Origin: Akkermansiaceae bacterium
GTDB lineage: Bacteria; Verrucomicrobiota; Verrucomicrobiia; Verrucomicrobiales; Akkermansiaceae
Reading direction: 5' to 3'
DNA: 51,677 nt
Assembly: GCA_903826205.1 (NCBI GenBank)
Contig: CAIKDP010000051.1
Location: forward strand, 1-51,677
The notes under the pieces were generated by a model. That model saw only the letters and a program-made list of their open reading frames with translations. It was not told the DNA's origin and did no database searches. This document shows, piece by piece, positions 9,842-17,787 of this stretch; the first letter of the stretch is position 1; every line of letters begins with the position of its first letter. A program made the position numbers and the translations under genes.

Positions 9842-12800
9842 CTATGCAACGCTTGCCGCGGTGGCTGCGGCCACCGATTCCGCGGGAGGTGGCTGAGGTT
9901 GCTTCGGGGCAAACAGGCGCGAGATCAGGACAAAGAAAAACGGGATGAAAATCAGATCGATGAAGGTGGCGGAAAGCAGTCCGCCGGTCACGGCGGTGCC
10001 GATGGCATTCTGGGCGGCGGCGCCGGCCCCCGTGGTGAGCGCCAGCGGCAAGGTCCCGAAGAAGAACGCCAGAGAGGTCATGATCACCGGCCGCAACCGG
10101 ATCTTGACAGCGGACAGCGTGGCGTCCACCAGCTCATGGCCCTGCTGCATCTGGTCCTTGATGAACTGAATGATCAGAATGGCGTTCTTGGTGGAAAGGC
10201 CGACCGTGGTTAGAAGGCCGATTTGCAGATAGACATCGTTGGGCAGCACCCGCAGGGTGACTGCCGCCACCGCCCCCACCAGGCCCAGTGGCAGCATCAG
10301 CAGGTTGACAAACGGGATGGTCCAACTCTCATACAGCGCGGCCACGCTCAAAAACACCACCAGCAGCGAGATGGCATACAGCGCCGGGGCCTGGGCTCCG
10401 GCTTTCTTTTCCTCGTAGGAAAGCCCCGTCCACTCGAAACCGGTGCCTGCCGGGAGTTGTGCCGCCATTTTTTCCATTTCGGCCATGGCCTCACCGGTGC
10501 TGATGCCAGGTGCGGCCTGTCCCATGATCTCGACGGAGGAGATGCCATTGTAGCGTTCCAGGCGGGGTGAGCCATACTGCCAGCGGGAGTTGGCAAAGGC
10601 GGAGAAGGGCACCATCCCGCCATGGGTGTTTCTAACATACCAGCGGTTGATGTCCTCCGGCAGCATCCGATACTCCGAACCAGCCTGCAAAAAGACCTTT
10701 TTGACCCGGCCGTTTTCAATGAAATCGTTCACATAGGAACTTCCCCAAGCCGTGGCCAGCACGCTATTGATGTCTGTGAGGGATATTCCCAGCGCCCCGG
10801 CCCGCACATCATCCACGTCGAGCTTGAACTGCGGCGAATCCTCCTGCCCGTTGTGGCGCACCATCATCAATTTCGGGTTTTTCCTCGCCATGCCTAACAG
10901 TTGGTTGCGGGCCTCCATGAGCTGGTCATGGCCGATGCCACCACGATCTTGCAGTTGGAAGTCGAAGCCGTTGGCCTGGCCCAGCTCAATGACCGCCGGC
11001 GGCGAGAAGGCAAGCACCATGCCATCCTTGATTTGCGAGAACGCGCCCATGGCCCTGCCGGCGACGGCCGCAGCCTTCAGGCCGGGGGACTTGCGCAGTT
11101 TCCAATCCTTGAGCCGGATAAAGGCCAGTCCCATGTTCTGGCCGCGGCCGGCGAAACTGAAGCCGGCCACCGTAATGACCGAAGCCACCGTGGCCTGTTC
11201 ATTTTTTTCAAAATGCTGTTCCATCTGTTGCATCACCTTGACGGTGCGGTCGACGGTGGCCCCGGCCGGCAAATTGACCAGACAGATGAGAAACCCCTGG
11301 TCCTCATCCGGCAGAAACGCGGTGGGCAGCCGCACAAACAGGAAACCCATGCACGCCACGATGGCCCCATACACCGCCAGATAGCGCAGCGGCTTGCGGA
11401 AGGAGGAGCCAACCATGCTTTCATACAGCGAGCGGCTGCGCTCGAAGCAGAAGTTGAACCAACGGAAGAAACCCTTGAACCAACCGGTTTCACCGGCCGT
11501 GTGCCCTTTGGCCACCGGCTTGAGCAGGGTCGCGCACAGGGCCGGGGTCAGGGTCATGGCCAGCAACACCGAAAGAATCATCGCGGCGATGATGGTGATG
11601 GAAAACTGCCGGTAGATCACGCCCGTGGAGCCCCCGAAAAAGGCCATCGGCACAAACACCGCCGTCAGCACCGTGACAATCCCCCACAGCGCGCTGGTGA
11701 TCTGGCCCATGGATTTGATGGTTGCCTCCTTGGGAGGCAAGCCCTCTTCAGTCATGATCCGTTCCACATTCTCCACCACCACGATGGCGTCGTCCACCAG
11801 CAGCCCGATGACAATGACCAGCGCGAACAAGGTGAGCGTGTTGATGGAAAAGCCGCAGACCGAGAGCACCCCGAAGGTTCCTAACAGAACCACCGGCACC
11901 GCGATGGTGGGGATCAAGGTGGCGCGGATATTCTGCAGGAAGAGGAACATGATGATGAAGACCAGGCAGATGGCCTCGACCAGCGTCTTGACCACTTCTT
12001 CGATGGAGATTTTGACAAAGGGCGTGCTGTCGTAGGGGTAGGCCACCTTCACGCCGGTGGGGAAATACTTGGACAGTTCTTCCATCTTCGCCTTGACCCG
12101 CGTGGCGGTCTCCAGAGCGTTGGCCCCGGCCGCCAGCTTGATGGCCATGGCACCCACCGGCTTGCCTTGGTAGAACGATAGGACATCATAGTTTTCCGTG
12201 CCGATCTTGCACTCGGCCACATCCTTGAGCTGGACTGTGGAGCCGTCGTCGTTGGTGCGCAGGATGATGGCCTCGAATTGCGCCGGGGTCTGCAGCAAGG
12301 TGCGTGCGGTGATGGTGGCGTTCAACTGCTGCCCCTGCATGGCCGGGATGCCGCCAAACTGACCCGCCGAAACCTGGGCGTTCTGGGCCTGCAGCGCAGC
12401 GATCACGTCATTGGAGGTCAAGCGGTAGTTGTTGAGCTTGTGCGGGTTGAGCCAGATGCGCATGGCATTTTGCCCGCCAAACACCTGGATTTCACCCACC
12501 CCTTCGAGCCGGCTCACAATCTCCTGCACGTTGGACATCAGGTAATCGGTTAGGGAATTGCGGTCCAGCGCGCCGTCTTCCGAGACCAGCCCGACAATGA
12601 GCATGAAGTTCTTGGTGGACTTGAGCACGGAAATGCCCTGGCGCTGGACCACCTGGGGCAGCAGCGGCGTGGCCAGTTGCAGCTTGTTCTGCACCTGCAC
12701 CTGGGCGATGTTAGGATCGGTGCCGGCCTTGAAGGTCAGGTTGATGGCCACGGCCCCGGCGGAGTCGCTCGTCGACGACATGTAGAGCAGGTTGTCGATG

Positions 12801-13012
12801 CCGTTGAGTTTTTGTTCGACGACCTGGGTGACGGTGTCCTGCACGGTCTGGGCGGAGGCACCCGGATAGACGGCGTTGATGGTGATCTGTGGCGGGGCGA
12901 TGGGCGGATACTGGGAGACCGGCAGCGTCTTGATAGACAACAGCCCCGCCAACATGATCATGATGGCGATGACCCAGGCAAAAATCGGACGGTTGATGAA
13001 AAAGCTCGGCAT
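9842..13012 (-). CDS. RND multidrug efflux pump, HAE1 family (AcrB-like)
   Basis: 1056-aa inner-membrane proton/drug antiporter, normal length for AcrB/MexB. It begins [17 protein letters not shown], the standard first helix, followed by [12 protein letters not shown] and [10 protein letters not shown]. The proton-relay pair is present in [16 protein letters not shown], and the duplicated half carries [13 protein letters not shown] with its Lys. The C-terminus is a short Pro/Ala-rich tail. It lies 12 bp downstream of its adaptor gene; adaptor and outer-membrane factor complete a tripartite pump that likely exports hydrophobic drugs or detergents. Substrate range cannot be inferred. Confidence 0.97.
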   Translation of the reverse strand: MPSFFINRPIFAWVIAIMIMLAGLLSIKTLPVSQYPPIAPPQITINAVYPGASAQTVQDTVTQVVEQKLNGIDNLLYMSSTSDSAGAVAINLTFKAGTDPNIAQVQVQNKLQLATPLLPQVVQRQGISVLKSTKNFMLIVGLVSEDGALDRNSLTDYLMSNVQEIVSRLEGVGEIQVFGGQNAMRIWLNPHKLNNYRLTSNDVIAALQAQNAQVSAGQFGGIPAMQGQQLNATITARTLLQTPAQFEAIILRTNDDGSTVQLKDVAECKIGTENYDVLSFYQGKPVGAMAIKLAAGANALETATRVKAKMEELSKYFPTGVKVAYPYDSTPFVKISIEEVVKTLVEAICLVFIIMFLFLQNIRATLIPTIAVPVVLLGTFGVLSVCGFSINTLTLFALVIVIGLLVDDAIVVVENVERIMTEEGLPPKEATIKSMGQITSALWGIVTVLTAVFVPMAFFGGSTGVIYRQFSITIIAAMILSVLLAMTLTPALCATLLKPVAKGHTAGETGWFKGFFRWFNFCFERSRSLYESMVGSSFRKPLRYLAVYGAIVACMGFLFVRLPTAFLPDEDQGFLICLVNLPAGATVDRTVKVMQQMEQHFEKNEQATVASVITVAGFSFAGRGQNMGLAFIRLKDWKLRKSPGLKAAAVAGRAMGAFSQIKDGMVLAFSPPAVIELGQANGFDFQLQDRGGIGHDQLMEARNQLLGMARKNPKLMMVRHNGQEDSPQFKLDVDDVRAGALGISLTDINSVLATAWGSSYVNDFIENGRVKKVFLQAGSEYRMLPEDINRWYVRNTHGGMVPFSAFANSRWQYGSPRLERYNGISSVEIMGQAAPGISTGEAMAEMEKMAAQLPAGTGFEWTGLSYEEKKAGAQAPALYAISLLVVFLSVAALYESWTIPFVNLLMLPLGLVGAVAAVTLRVLPNDVYLQIGLLTTVGLSTKNAILIIQFIKDQMQQGHELVDATLSAVKIRLRPVIMTSLAFFFGTLPLALTTGAGAAAQNAIGTAVTGGLLSATFIDLIFIPFFFVLISRLFAPKQPQPPPAESVAAATAASVA

Positions 13013-13024
13013 CGGGGAGTTCCT

Positions 13025-14170
13025 TTATTTCTTGTCGGCCCCAAAGGGTACGGCGACCACAGGGGTGCCCGGGCGGGCTTTCAGCAACCCTTCCAAAATC
13101 ACCCGATCCCCCACGCCCAAGCCATCGTTGACCAGCCAGTTTTCACCGACGGTGCGATCCGTCCGGATCACCCGGGGTTCCACTTTCTCCCCGGCGCCGA
13201 CCACCATGACCATGGCCTGACCGGCGGGATTGCGGGTGACGCCGCGCTGCGGCACCAGCAGCGCCTGTTCCTTGACGCCTTCCTCCAGCACGGTCCTAAC
13301 AAACATGCCGGGCAGCAACAACAGTTTCGGGTTGGGAAAAAGCATGCGCAGGGTGACCGAGCCGGTGCTGGCCTCAACAAAGGCCTCGGTGAAATTGAGC
13401 TTGCCCGGCTGTGGGTAGGCACTGCCGTCATCGAGCAGCAATTGCACCTTCGCCGGTCCTTCCTCACGGGTGAGCTGGCCGCTTTCCAGCGCCTTTCTCA
13501 GCCGCATGACCTCACTGCTGGACTGGGTGACATCCACATACACCGGGTCGAGTTGTTGGATGGTGGCCAGCGCCACGGGCTGACTGGCCGTGACCAGGGC
13601 ACCGTTGGTCACCGACGAGCGGCCGATGCGACCGGAGATGGGTGCCGTGACTTTGGTGTAGGCCAGGTTGATACTGGCGGTTTCCAGCGCGGCCTTGGCC
13701 GATTCAATTTCAGCCTCGGCCAGTTTCTGCGCGGCGGACACGTCGTCGTAATCCTGCTGACTGACCGCATCGCTCGTCAGCAGTTCCTTGAATCGCTCGG
13801 CCTTGAGCCGGATCGGCGCCACATTCGCCGCGGCCTTGGCCAAGGCCGCTTTGGCCCCATCATGGGCTGCCTGATAGCTGGACGGGTCAATCTGATAGAG
13901 TTGTTCGCCCGCCTTGACATCGGCACCTTCGGTAAACAAGCGCTCGCGAATGATCCCCCCCACTTGGGGCCGCACCTCGGCCGTCAGCGAGGCGGCCACC
14001 CGGCCGGGCAATTCCGTGGTCAGCGCGACCCGCTGGGCTTGGAGGGTCAAGACGGACACTTCCGGCGGGGGACCGGGCGGCATTCCGCCGGGCGGTGGGC
14101 CGCCGGCAGCGCCCTTCTTGCCACAGGAGGCAAGCGGCAGCAGCAGTATCGTTAGATAGAATATGCGCAT
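13025..14170 (-). CDS. RND efflux periplasmic adaptor lipoprotein (AcrA-like)
   Basis: 381-aa membrane fusion protein. The N-terminus MRIFYLTILLLPLASCGKKG is a lipoprotein signal with lipobox LASC, so it is likely anchored by a lipidated Cys16. A Gly/Pro-rich linker follows. The barrel-sandwich motifs LPGRVAASLTAEVRPQV and LAYTKVTAPISGRIG flank a helical hairpin (about residues 90-150). It bridges the pump and the outer-membrane factor. It lies downstream of the OMF gene across a 156-bp gap that holds a large inverted repeat, and just upstream of the pump gene. Confidence 0.95.
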   Translation of the reverse strand: MRIFYLTILLLPLASCGKKGAAGGPPPGGMPPGPPPEVSVLTLQAQRVALTTELPGRVAASLTAEVRPQVGGIIRERLFTEGADVKAGEQLYQIDPSSYQAAHDGAKAALAKAAANVAPIRLKAERFKELLTSDAVSQQDYDDVSAAQKLAEAEIESAKAALETASINLAYTKVTAPISGRIGRSSVTNGALVTASQPVALATIQQLDPVYVDVTQSSSEVMRLRKALESGQLTREEGPAKVQLLLDDGSAYPQPGKLNFTEAFVEASTGSVTLRMLFPNPKLLLLPGMFVRTVLEEGVKEQALLVPQRGVTRNPAGQAMVMVVGAGEKVEPRVIRTDRTVGENWLVNDGLGVGDRVILEGLLKARPGTPVVAVPFGADKK

Positions 14171-14219
14171 AAGGGGTGAAGGGTTGTTAGTTATGGAGGG
14201 AAGACAGAAGACGTTGCGA

Positions 14220-14275
14220 CAGAAGACAGAAGAAAAGAGACAGCCGAGCCAGTGACTCGGGTCTTCTATCTTCTG
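14220..14275 (-). repeat. Long inverted repeat between the OMF and adaptor genes
   Basis: CAGAAGACAGAAGA (14220-14233) is the complement of 14262-14275 with one mismatch, and an inner CCGAG/CTCGG pair closes a 7-base loop. Direct copies of AGAAGAC also occur just before it (about 14203-14228). No T tract follows on the minus strand. It could be an mRNA hairpin that tunes expression within the efflux operon, or a dispersed repeat. Confidence 0.6.
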
Positions 14276-14326
14276 ACTGGGAGCGTAGCGGGCTATTTGT
14301 CATTTCTGCTTTCGGCATTATTTCCG

Positions 14327-15733
14327 CTACCATTCCCCGCCGAGGGCTTTGATGAGGGACACGGAAACCGCCAGCCGTTCGGCGCGAATGGCGTTGGCCG
14401 CTTTTTCGTTGTCCAGGCGGGTGCGTTCGGCGTCCACCACATCGAGAAAACTCACCATGCCGGCCTTGAAGCGTTTGACGGAAAGGTCGAAGGTCTTGCG
14501 GGCGGACGTCAGCGCCTTGTCCTGCGCCACTTGGCGGCGTTCCAGAATGGCGCCGCCCTGCAGCGCGTTCTCCACCTCGCGCATCGATTCCAACACCGTC
14601 TGGCGATAATCCGCGCTGACCGCGGCATGGGCCGCCACGGCGGCTTCACGTTGCGCCGTGTGCAACTTCTGGCTGGTGATGGGCGTCAGCGTACTGGCAC
14701 CCAGCGACCACACCAGCGACGAGGCATTGAACAGGTCCCCTAACTGGGCGGCATCCAGGCCGCTTGACGCATGGATCGAAAATGACGGATAGAACGCGGC
14801 ACAAGCCACGCCGATGTCCGCGTTGGCGGCCGCCACCCGCCGCTCGGCGGCACGAATGTCCGGCCGTTGGCGCAGCACCTCGGAAGGCACCGACAGCGGC
14901 ACCGACGGCGGGACCGGCAACTCCGGTTGGTCAGCAATGGCGGCGCCAGTGGCCGTGGTCCCGGCCAGCACGGCCAGCGCGTTGACCAAGAGAATCCGGT
15001 CTTGGTCGAGTCGGATCCGGTCCGCCTCGGCCGTGGCGACTTCCGTTTCAGCCCGCGACAGGTCGAGGCCGCTGATGTTGCCCACATCGTGCTGTTTGGT
15101 GAAGAGATCGAGCGCCTTGCGCCGGATTTCCAAGGTGCGGGTGAGCACCGCGCGATTGGCGTCCACCGCCCGCAACGCCCAATAAGTTTGCGCCACTTCC
15201 CCCGCCACGCTCAACCGCAGCGCATTGAGCGATTCCGCCGCCGCCGCTTCCGTCGCCACCGCCGACTCCACCTGCCGGCCCACTTTGCCCCAGACATCCA
15301 ATTCATAGCGGAAATCCACGGGCACGGCGAAGGCGTTGCTGGTGTTGACTCCCCCACCCGCCATGCGCAGGCGGGTCTTCGAGCGCTCGGCCAAGGTCCC
15401 CAGATTGATGTCCGGAAAATACTGCGAACGCGCCACCTGGCTCATTTCACGCGCTTGGCGCAGGCGTGCCGCCGCACTCGCCAGGTTCTGATTCATCGCC
15501 AGTGAGCGCTCCACCAGCGCGTTGAGCGTCGCATCCTGATAGAGCCGCCACCATGACTGCGGCCGCGTCTGCGCGCCCGACTCCTGCCGTTTCCACTGCA
15601 CGCCACCTTGCGAAAACACAGCCGGCAACGCCATCTTCGGCACCTCGTGATTCGGCCCCACCGGCCCACACGCTCCCAACACCCACAGCGGGATCCAACT
15701 CAAAACACGGCACATCTTTCGACAACTCGGCAT
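14327..15733 (-). CDS. RND efflux outer-membrane factor lipoprotein (NodT/OprM family)
   Basis: About 468 aa from the ATG at 15733 (MPSCRKMCRVLSW); the ATG at 15715 is equally possible. Both give a short signal ending WVLGACG, with lipobox LGAC. Two outer-membrane efflux (TolC-type) repeats follow, with WWRLYQDATLNALVERSL, the ARLRQAREM helix, YELDVWGKVGRQ and RQRPDIRAAERRVAAANADIG, all diagnostic of the NodT/OprM branch. It is the first gene of the efflux operon, upstream of adaptor and pump (the usual order places it last), and it diverges from a TetR gene. Confidence 0.95.
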   Translation of the reverse strand: MPSCRKMCRVLSWIPLWVLGACGPVGPNHEVPKMALPAVFSQGGVQWKRQESGAQTRPQSWWRLYQDATLNALVERSLAMNQNLASAAARLRQAREMSQVARSQYFPDINLGTLAERSKTRLRMAGGGVNTSNAFAVPVDFRYELDVWGKVGRQVESAVATEAAAAESLNALRLSVAGEVAQTYWALRAVDANRAVLTRTLEIRRKALDLFTKQHDVGNISGLDLSRAETEVATAEADRIRLDQDRILLVNALAVLAGTTATGAAIADQPELPVPPSVPLSVPSEVLRQRPDIRAAERRVAAANADIGVACAAFYPSFSIHASSGLDAAQLGDLFNASSLVWSLGASTLTPITSQKLHTAQREAAVAAHAAVSADYRQTVLESMREVENALQGGAILERRQVAQDKALTSARKTFDLSVKRFKAGMVSFLDVVDAERTRLDNEKAANAIRAERLAVSVSLIKALGGEW

Positions 15734-15760
15734 GAACGCTGCCGATGTAGACACGATTGT

Positions 15761-15774
15761 GCTTGCATGCAAGC
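15761..15774. promoter_or_regulatory. 14-bp perfect palindrome, likely TetR operator
   Basis: GCTTGCATGCAAGC is its own reverse complement. It sits in the 65-bp region between the divergent OMF gene and tetR, where a TetR-family repressor would cover both promoters. Placing the tetR start at GTG 15799 puts the site outside both coding regions. Binding is inferred. Confidence 0.65.
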
Positions 15775-15798
15775 GATTACTTGCGGAATTTTGCGCGC

Positions 15799-16407
15799 GT
15801 GAGCGCGGCACATCCCCACAAGAAACTCCCGGAGGCCCCCGGCACGCGCCAGCGGTTGATGGAAGCGGCGCGGGCGGAATTCGGCGACAAGGGCATTGAG
15901 GCGGCCACGACCCGTGGGATCGCCGACCGGGCGGGTTGCAATGAAGTGACCTTGTTCCGGCATTTTGAATCGAAACTTAAATTGTTAGGCGCGGTGGTGC
16001 AGGAAACCTCCGAGGAATTCCTCGCGTTGTGTGAATGCGGCGGGGGCTTCAGCGGGGATTTGGTGGAGGATTTGACGCGTTTTGCGCGGGTCTATAATGC
16101 CTCGCTGGAGCGCTGTGAGGGCATGGCGCGGGCGATGATCGGCGTAAGCCGGCGCCGGCCGACGCTGGCCAAGGAATTGATCGGCGATGTGTTGGATCCC
16201 TTTCACCGCAGCATAGCGGGTTATCTGGAGGAACACCAGCAGGGCGGCAGGGTACGGGCTGACTTGGACACGATGGCCTTTGCGGAGGTGCTCACCTCGG
16301 CGCTGATGGGCGGCTTGTTGCGGCGCAGCTCCGGTTTGTCGACCTTGGACCGCGACGGCTGGATCCGCGAAACCGTGGAAATTTTCGTACGAGGCATCGG
16401 AGTATGA
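15799..16407 (+). CDS. TetR/AcrR-family transcriptional regulator of the efflux operon
   Basis: About 202 aa from GTG 15799 (VSAAHPHKK); the frame is open further upstream, but only from a TTG next to the palindrome. The N-terminal HTH is clear: TRQRLMEAARAEFGDKG, then TTRGIADRAGCNEVTLFRHF, with the TetR recognition-helix pattern. The C-terminal ligand domain ends ETVEIFVRGIGV. It diverges from the tripartite efflux genes with a perfect palindrome between, so local autoregulated repression released by a pump substrate is the natural reading. The stop overlaps the next gene by 4 bp (ATGA), so DUF3147 is cotranscribed. Confidence 0.92.
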   Translation: MSAAHPHKKLPEAPGTRQRLMEAARAEFGDKGIEAATTRGIADRAGCNEVTLFRHFESKLKLLGAVVQETSEEFLALCECGGGFSGDLVEDLTRFARVYNASLERCEGMARAMIGVSRRRPTLAKELIGDVLDPFHRSIAGYLEEHQQGGRVRADLDTMAFAEVLTSALMGGLLRRSSGLSTLDRDGWIRETVEIFVRGIGV

Positions 16408-16757
16408 TACTTGTCATCAAATACGCCGTCACGGCCTTGATCATCGTGTCGGTTTCGGAATTGGCGAAGCGCAGCGACAAGCTCGGTGCGTTGGTTTCGT
16501 CACTGCCGTTGGTCACTCTCATGGTCATGGTCTGGCTGCATGTGGAGCGCCAGGGCAACCAAAAGATCGGCAACCACGCCTACTACACGTTCTGGTATGT
16601 GCTGCCCACCCTGCCCATGTTTCTGGTGATGCCATGGCTCATGGCCAAGGGAGTCAATTTTTGGCTGGCCTTGGCCATTTGCGCACTTGTGACGATGGGC
16701 AGTTTCGCGTTCACCGCGCTGGTGGCCAAACGTCTGGGTGTGAATCTGATGCCTTGA
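16404..16757 (+). CDS. DUF3147 family small membrane protein
   Basis: 117-aa protein with about four hydrophobic helices (residues 1-20, 30-50, 62-83, 86-108) and the polar block SELAKRSDKLGALVSSLP followed by HVERQGNQKIGNHAYYTFW, which matches the DUF3147 family in my memory. Its function is unknown; it is an inner-membrane protein. It starts inside the tetR stop (ATGA overlap), so it is translationally coupled to the efflux regulator and may take part in the same envelope-stress response. Confidence 0.8.
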   Translation: MILVIKYAVTALIIVSVSELAKRSDKLGALVSSLPLVTLMVMVWLHVERQGNQKIGNHAYYTFWYVLPTLPMFLVMPWLMAKGVNFWLALAICALVTMGSFAFTALVAKRLGVNLMP

Positions 16758-16940
16758 ACAAAGCCCCCCTTGTTCTGCCTGCCACCGTGTGCTAGGCTAT
16801 GGCTGCAAGCTGGGGATGGATCTCCCTTGAGATCAGAACTGCCGGGTCTGGCGGCAAACGCGTGCGGATTGCGGTTCTCTTGTCAGGTGGGCTTCTGCTC
16901 CGGTCTGCGCTGGTGGAAAATCAACCGGAAAGGAATGGCC

Positions 16941-17648
16941 ATGAAAACCGGAACCCATGCGGACAAGTGTTTCTCATTCATCAGTTGCGATGTGAATCCT
17001 GAACTCAAGCGGCGGCTTGCTCACACCAAACTTCAGCCTGCCGTGACCATCTCACGCCAAGCCGGTGCCGGAGCCAAGGCCATCGCCACGGAATTGGCCG
17101 AGTTCCTGCAAGCCCGCACCCCCGAACCCTGCGACTGGACGGTCTTCGACAAAAACCTCGTCGGAAAAGTCCTCGAGGAACACAAACTTCCCAAAGAGGT
17201 CGCCAGGTTCATGCCGGAGGGGCGCATCTCTGCCATCCAAGACGCGGTTGAGGAAATGCTCGGATTGCACCCGTCCTCCCGGACGCTGCTCGAGCAGACC
17301 TCCGAAACCATTCTGCATCTGGCCCGCCTCGGCCACGTCATCGTGCTCGGCCGCGCCGCCAATGTCATTACCCGAGCGATGAAAAACGTGTTCCATATCC
17401 GCTTGGTCGCGCCGCTGGAACATCGCGTCGGACAGATCATGGCGCATGAGAAACTCGAGCGCAAGGCCGCGCTGGAGTTCATCCGCAAGAGCGACCGCGG
17501 CCGCCAGCGCTACCTGAAAGATCATTTTCATACCGATATTGACGACATCCTCCAATATGATCTCGTGATCAATACCGCACGCCTCCCTCACCATGGAACG
17601 GCGCGTCTGATAGGGGAGGCCATCCTGCTGTGGGCGGCAACCCTGTAA
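16941..17648 (+). CDS. Cytidylate kinase-like family protein
   Basis: About 235 aa from ATG 16941, chosen because AAGGA (16930-16934) lies six bases upstream. It carries TISRQAGAGAKAIATELAEFL, a P-loop variant of the cytidylate-kinase-like family, then DWTVFDKNLVGKVLEEHKLP, HVIVLGRAANVIT and FHIRLVAPLEHRVGQIM, with Arg-rich lid KSDRGRQRYLKDHF. The family resembles CMP kinase, but the usual GxxGxGK glycine pattern is altered (GAGAKA), so the true substrate is unknown. It lies upstream of the kinase-FGE gene on the same strand, separated by a strong hairpin. Confidence 0.85.
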   Translation: MKTGTHADKCFSFISCDVNPELKRRLAHTKLQPAVTISRQAGAGAKAIATELAEFLQARTPEPCDWTVFDKNLVGKVLEEHKLPKEVARFMPEGRISAIQDAVEEMLGLHPSSRTLLEQTSETILHLARLGHVIVLGRAANVITRAMKNVFHIRLVAPLEHRVGQIMAHEKLERKAALEFIRKSDRGRQRYLKDHFHTDIDDILQYDLVINTARLPHHGTARLIGEAILLWAATL

Positions 17649-17672
17649 TCAGGCAGCGTTGAACCCGTCAGG

Positions 17673-17701
17673 GCGATGTGGCTGCGCCGCAGTCGCATCG
17701 C
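17673..17701 (+). repeat. 13-bp stem hairpin between two kinase-type genes
   Basis: GCGATGTGGCTGC (17673-17685) faces GCAGTCGCATCGC (17689-17701) across a 3-base loop. All 13 positions pair in RNA if two G-U wobbles are allowed. No T run follows, so it is not a classic terminator; it may be a REP-like element or an mRNA end structure. Confidence 0.55.
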
Positions 17702-17787
17702 TACCCGTTGCCTTGAGGGGCCGGCTGGGTTCTGGCACGCTCATACGGCGCTTGCGTCGGTGCCGTCGAATCGTTAAGGAATCCGGC

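Noticed and set aside
12677-14155. 492-codon plus-strand frame
   Set aside because: It is antisense to the efflux adaptor and pump N-terminus and shows no domain.
15757-15798. Upstream TTG start for tetR
   Set aside because: It would place the palindrome in coding sequence and add residues unlike TetR N-termini; GTG 15799 is preferred.
16758-16940. Upstream extension of the cytidylate-kinase-like frame
   Set aside because: The extra residues are Cys/Leu-rich with no family match, while AAGGA precedes ATG 16941 at good spacing.
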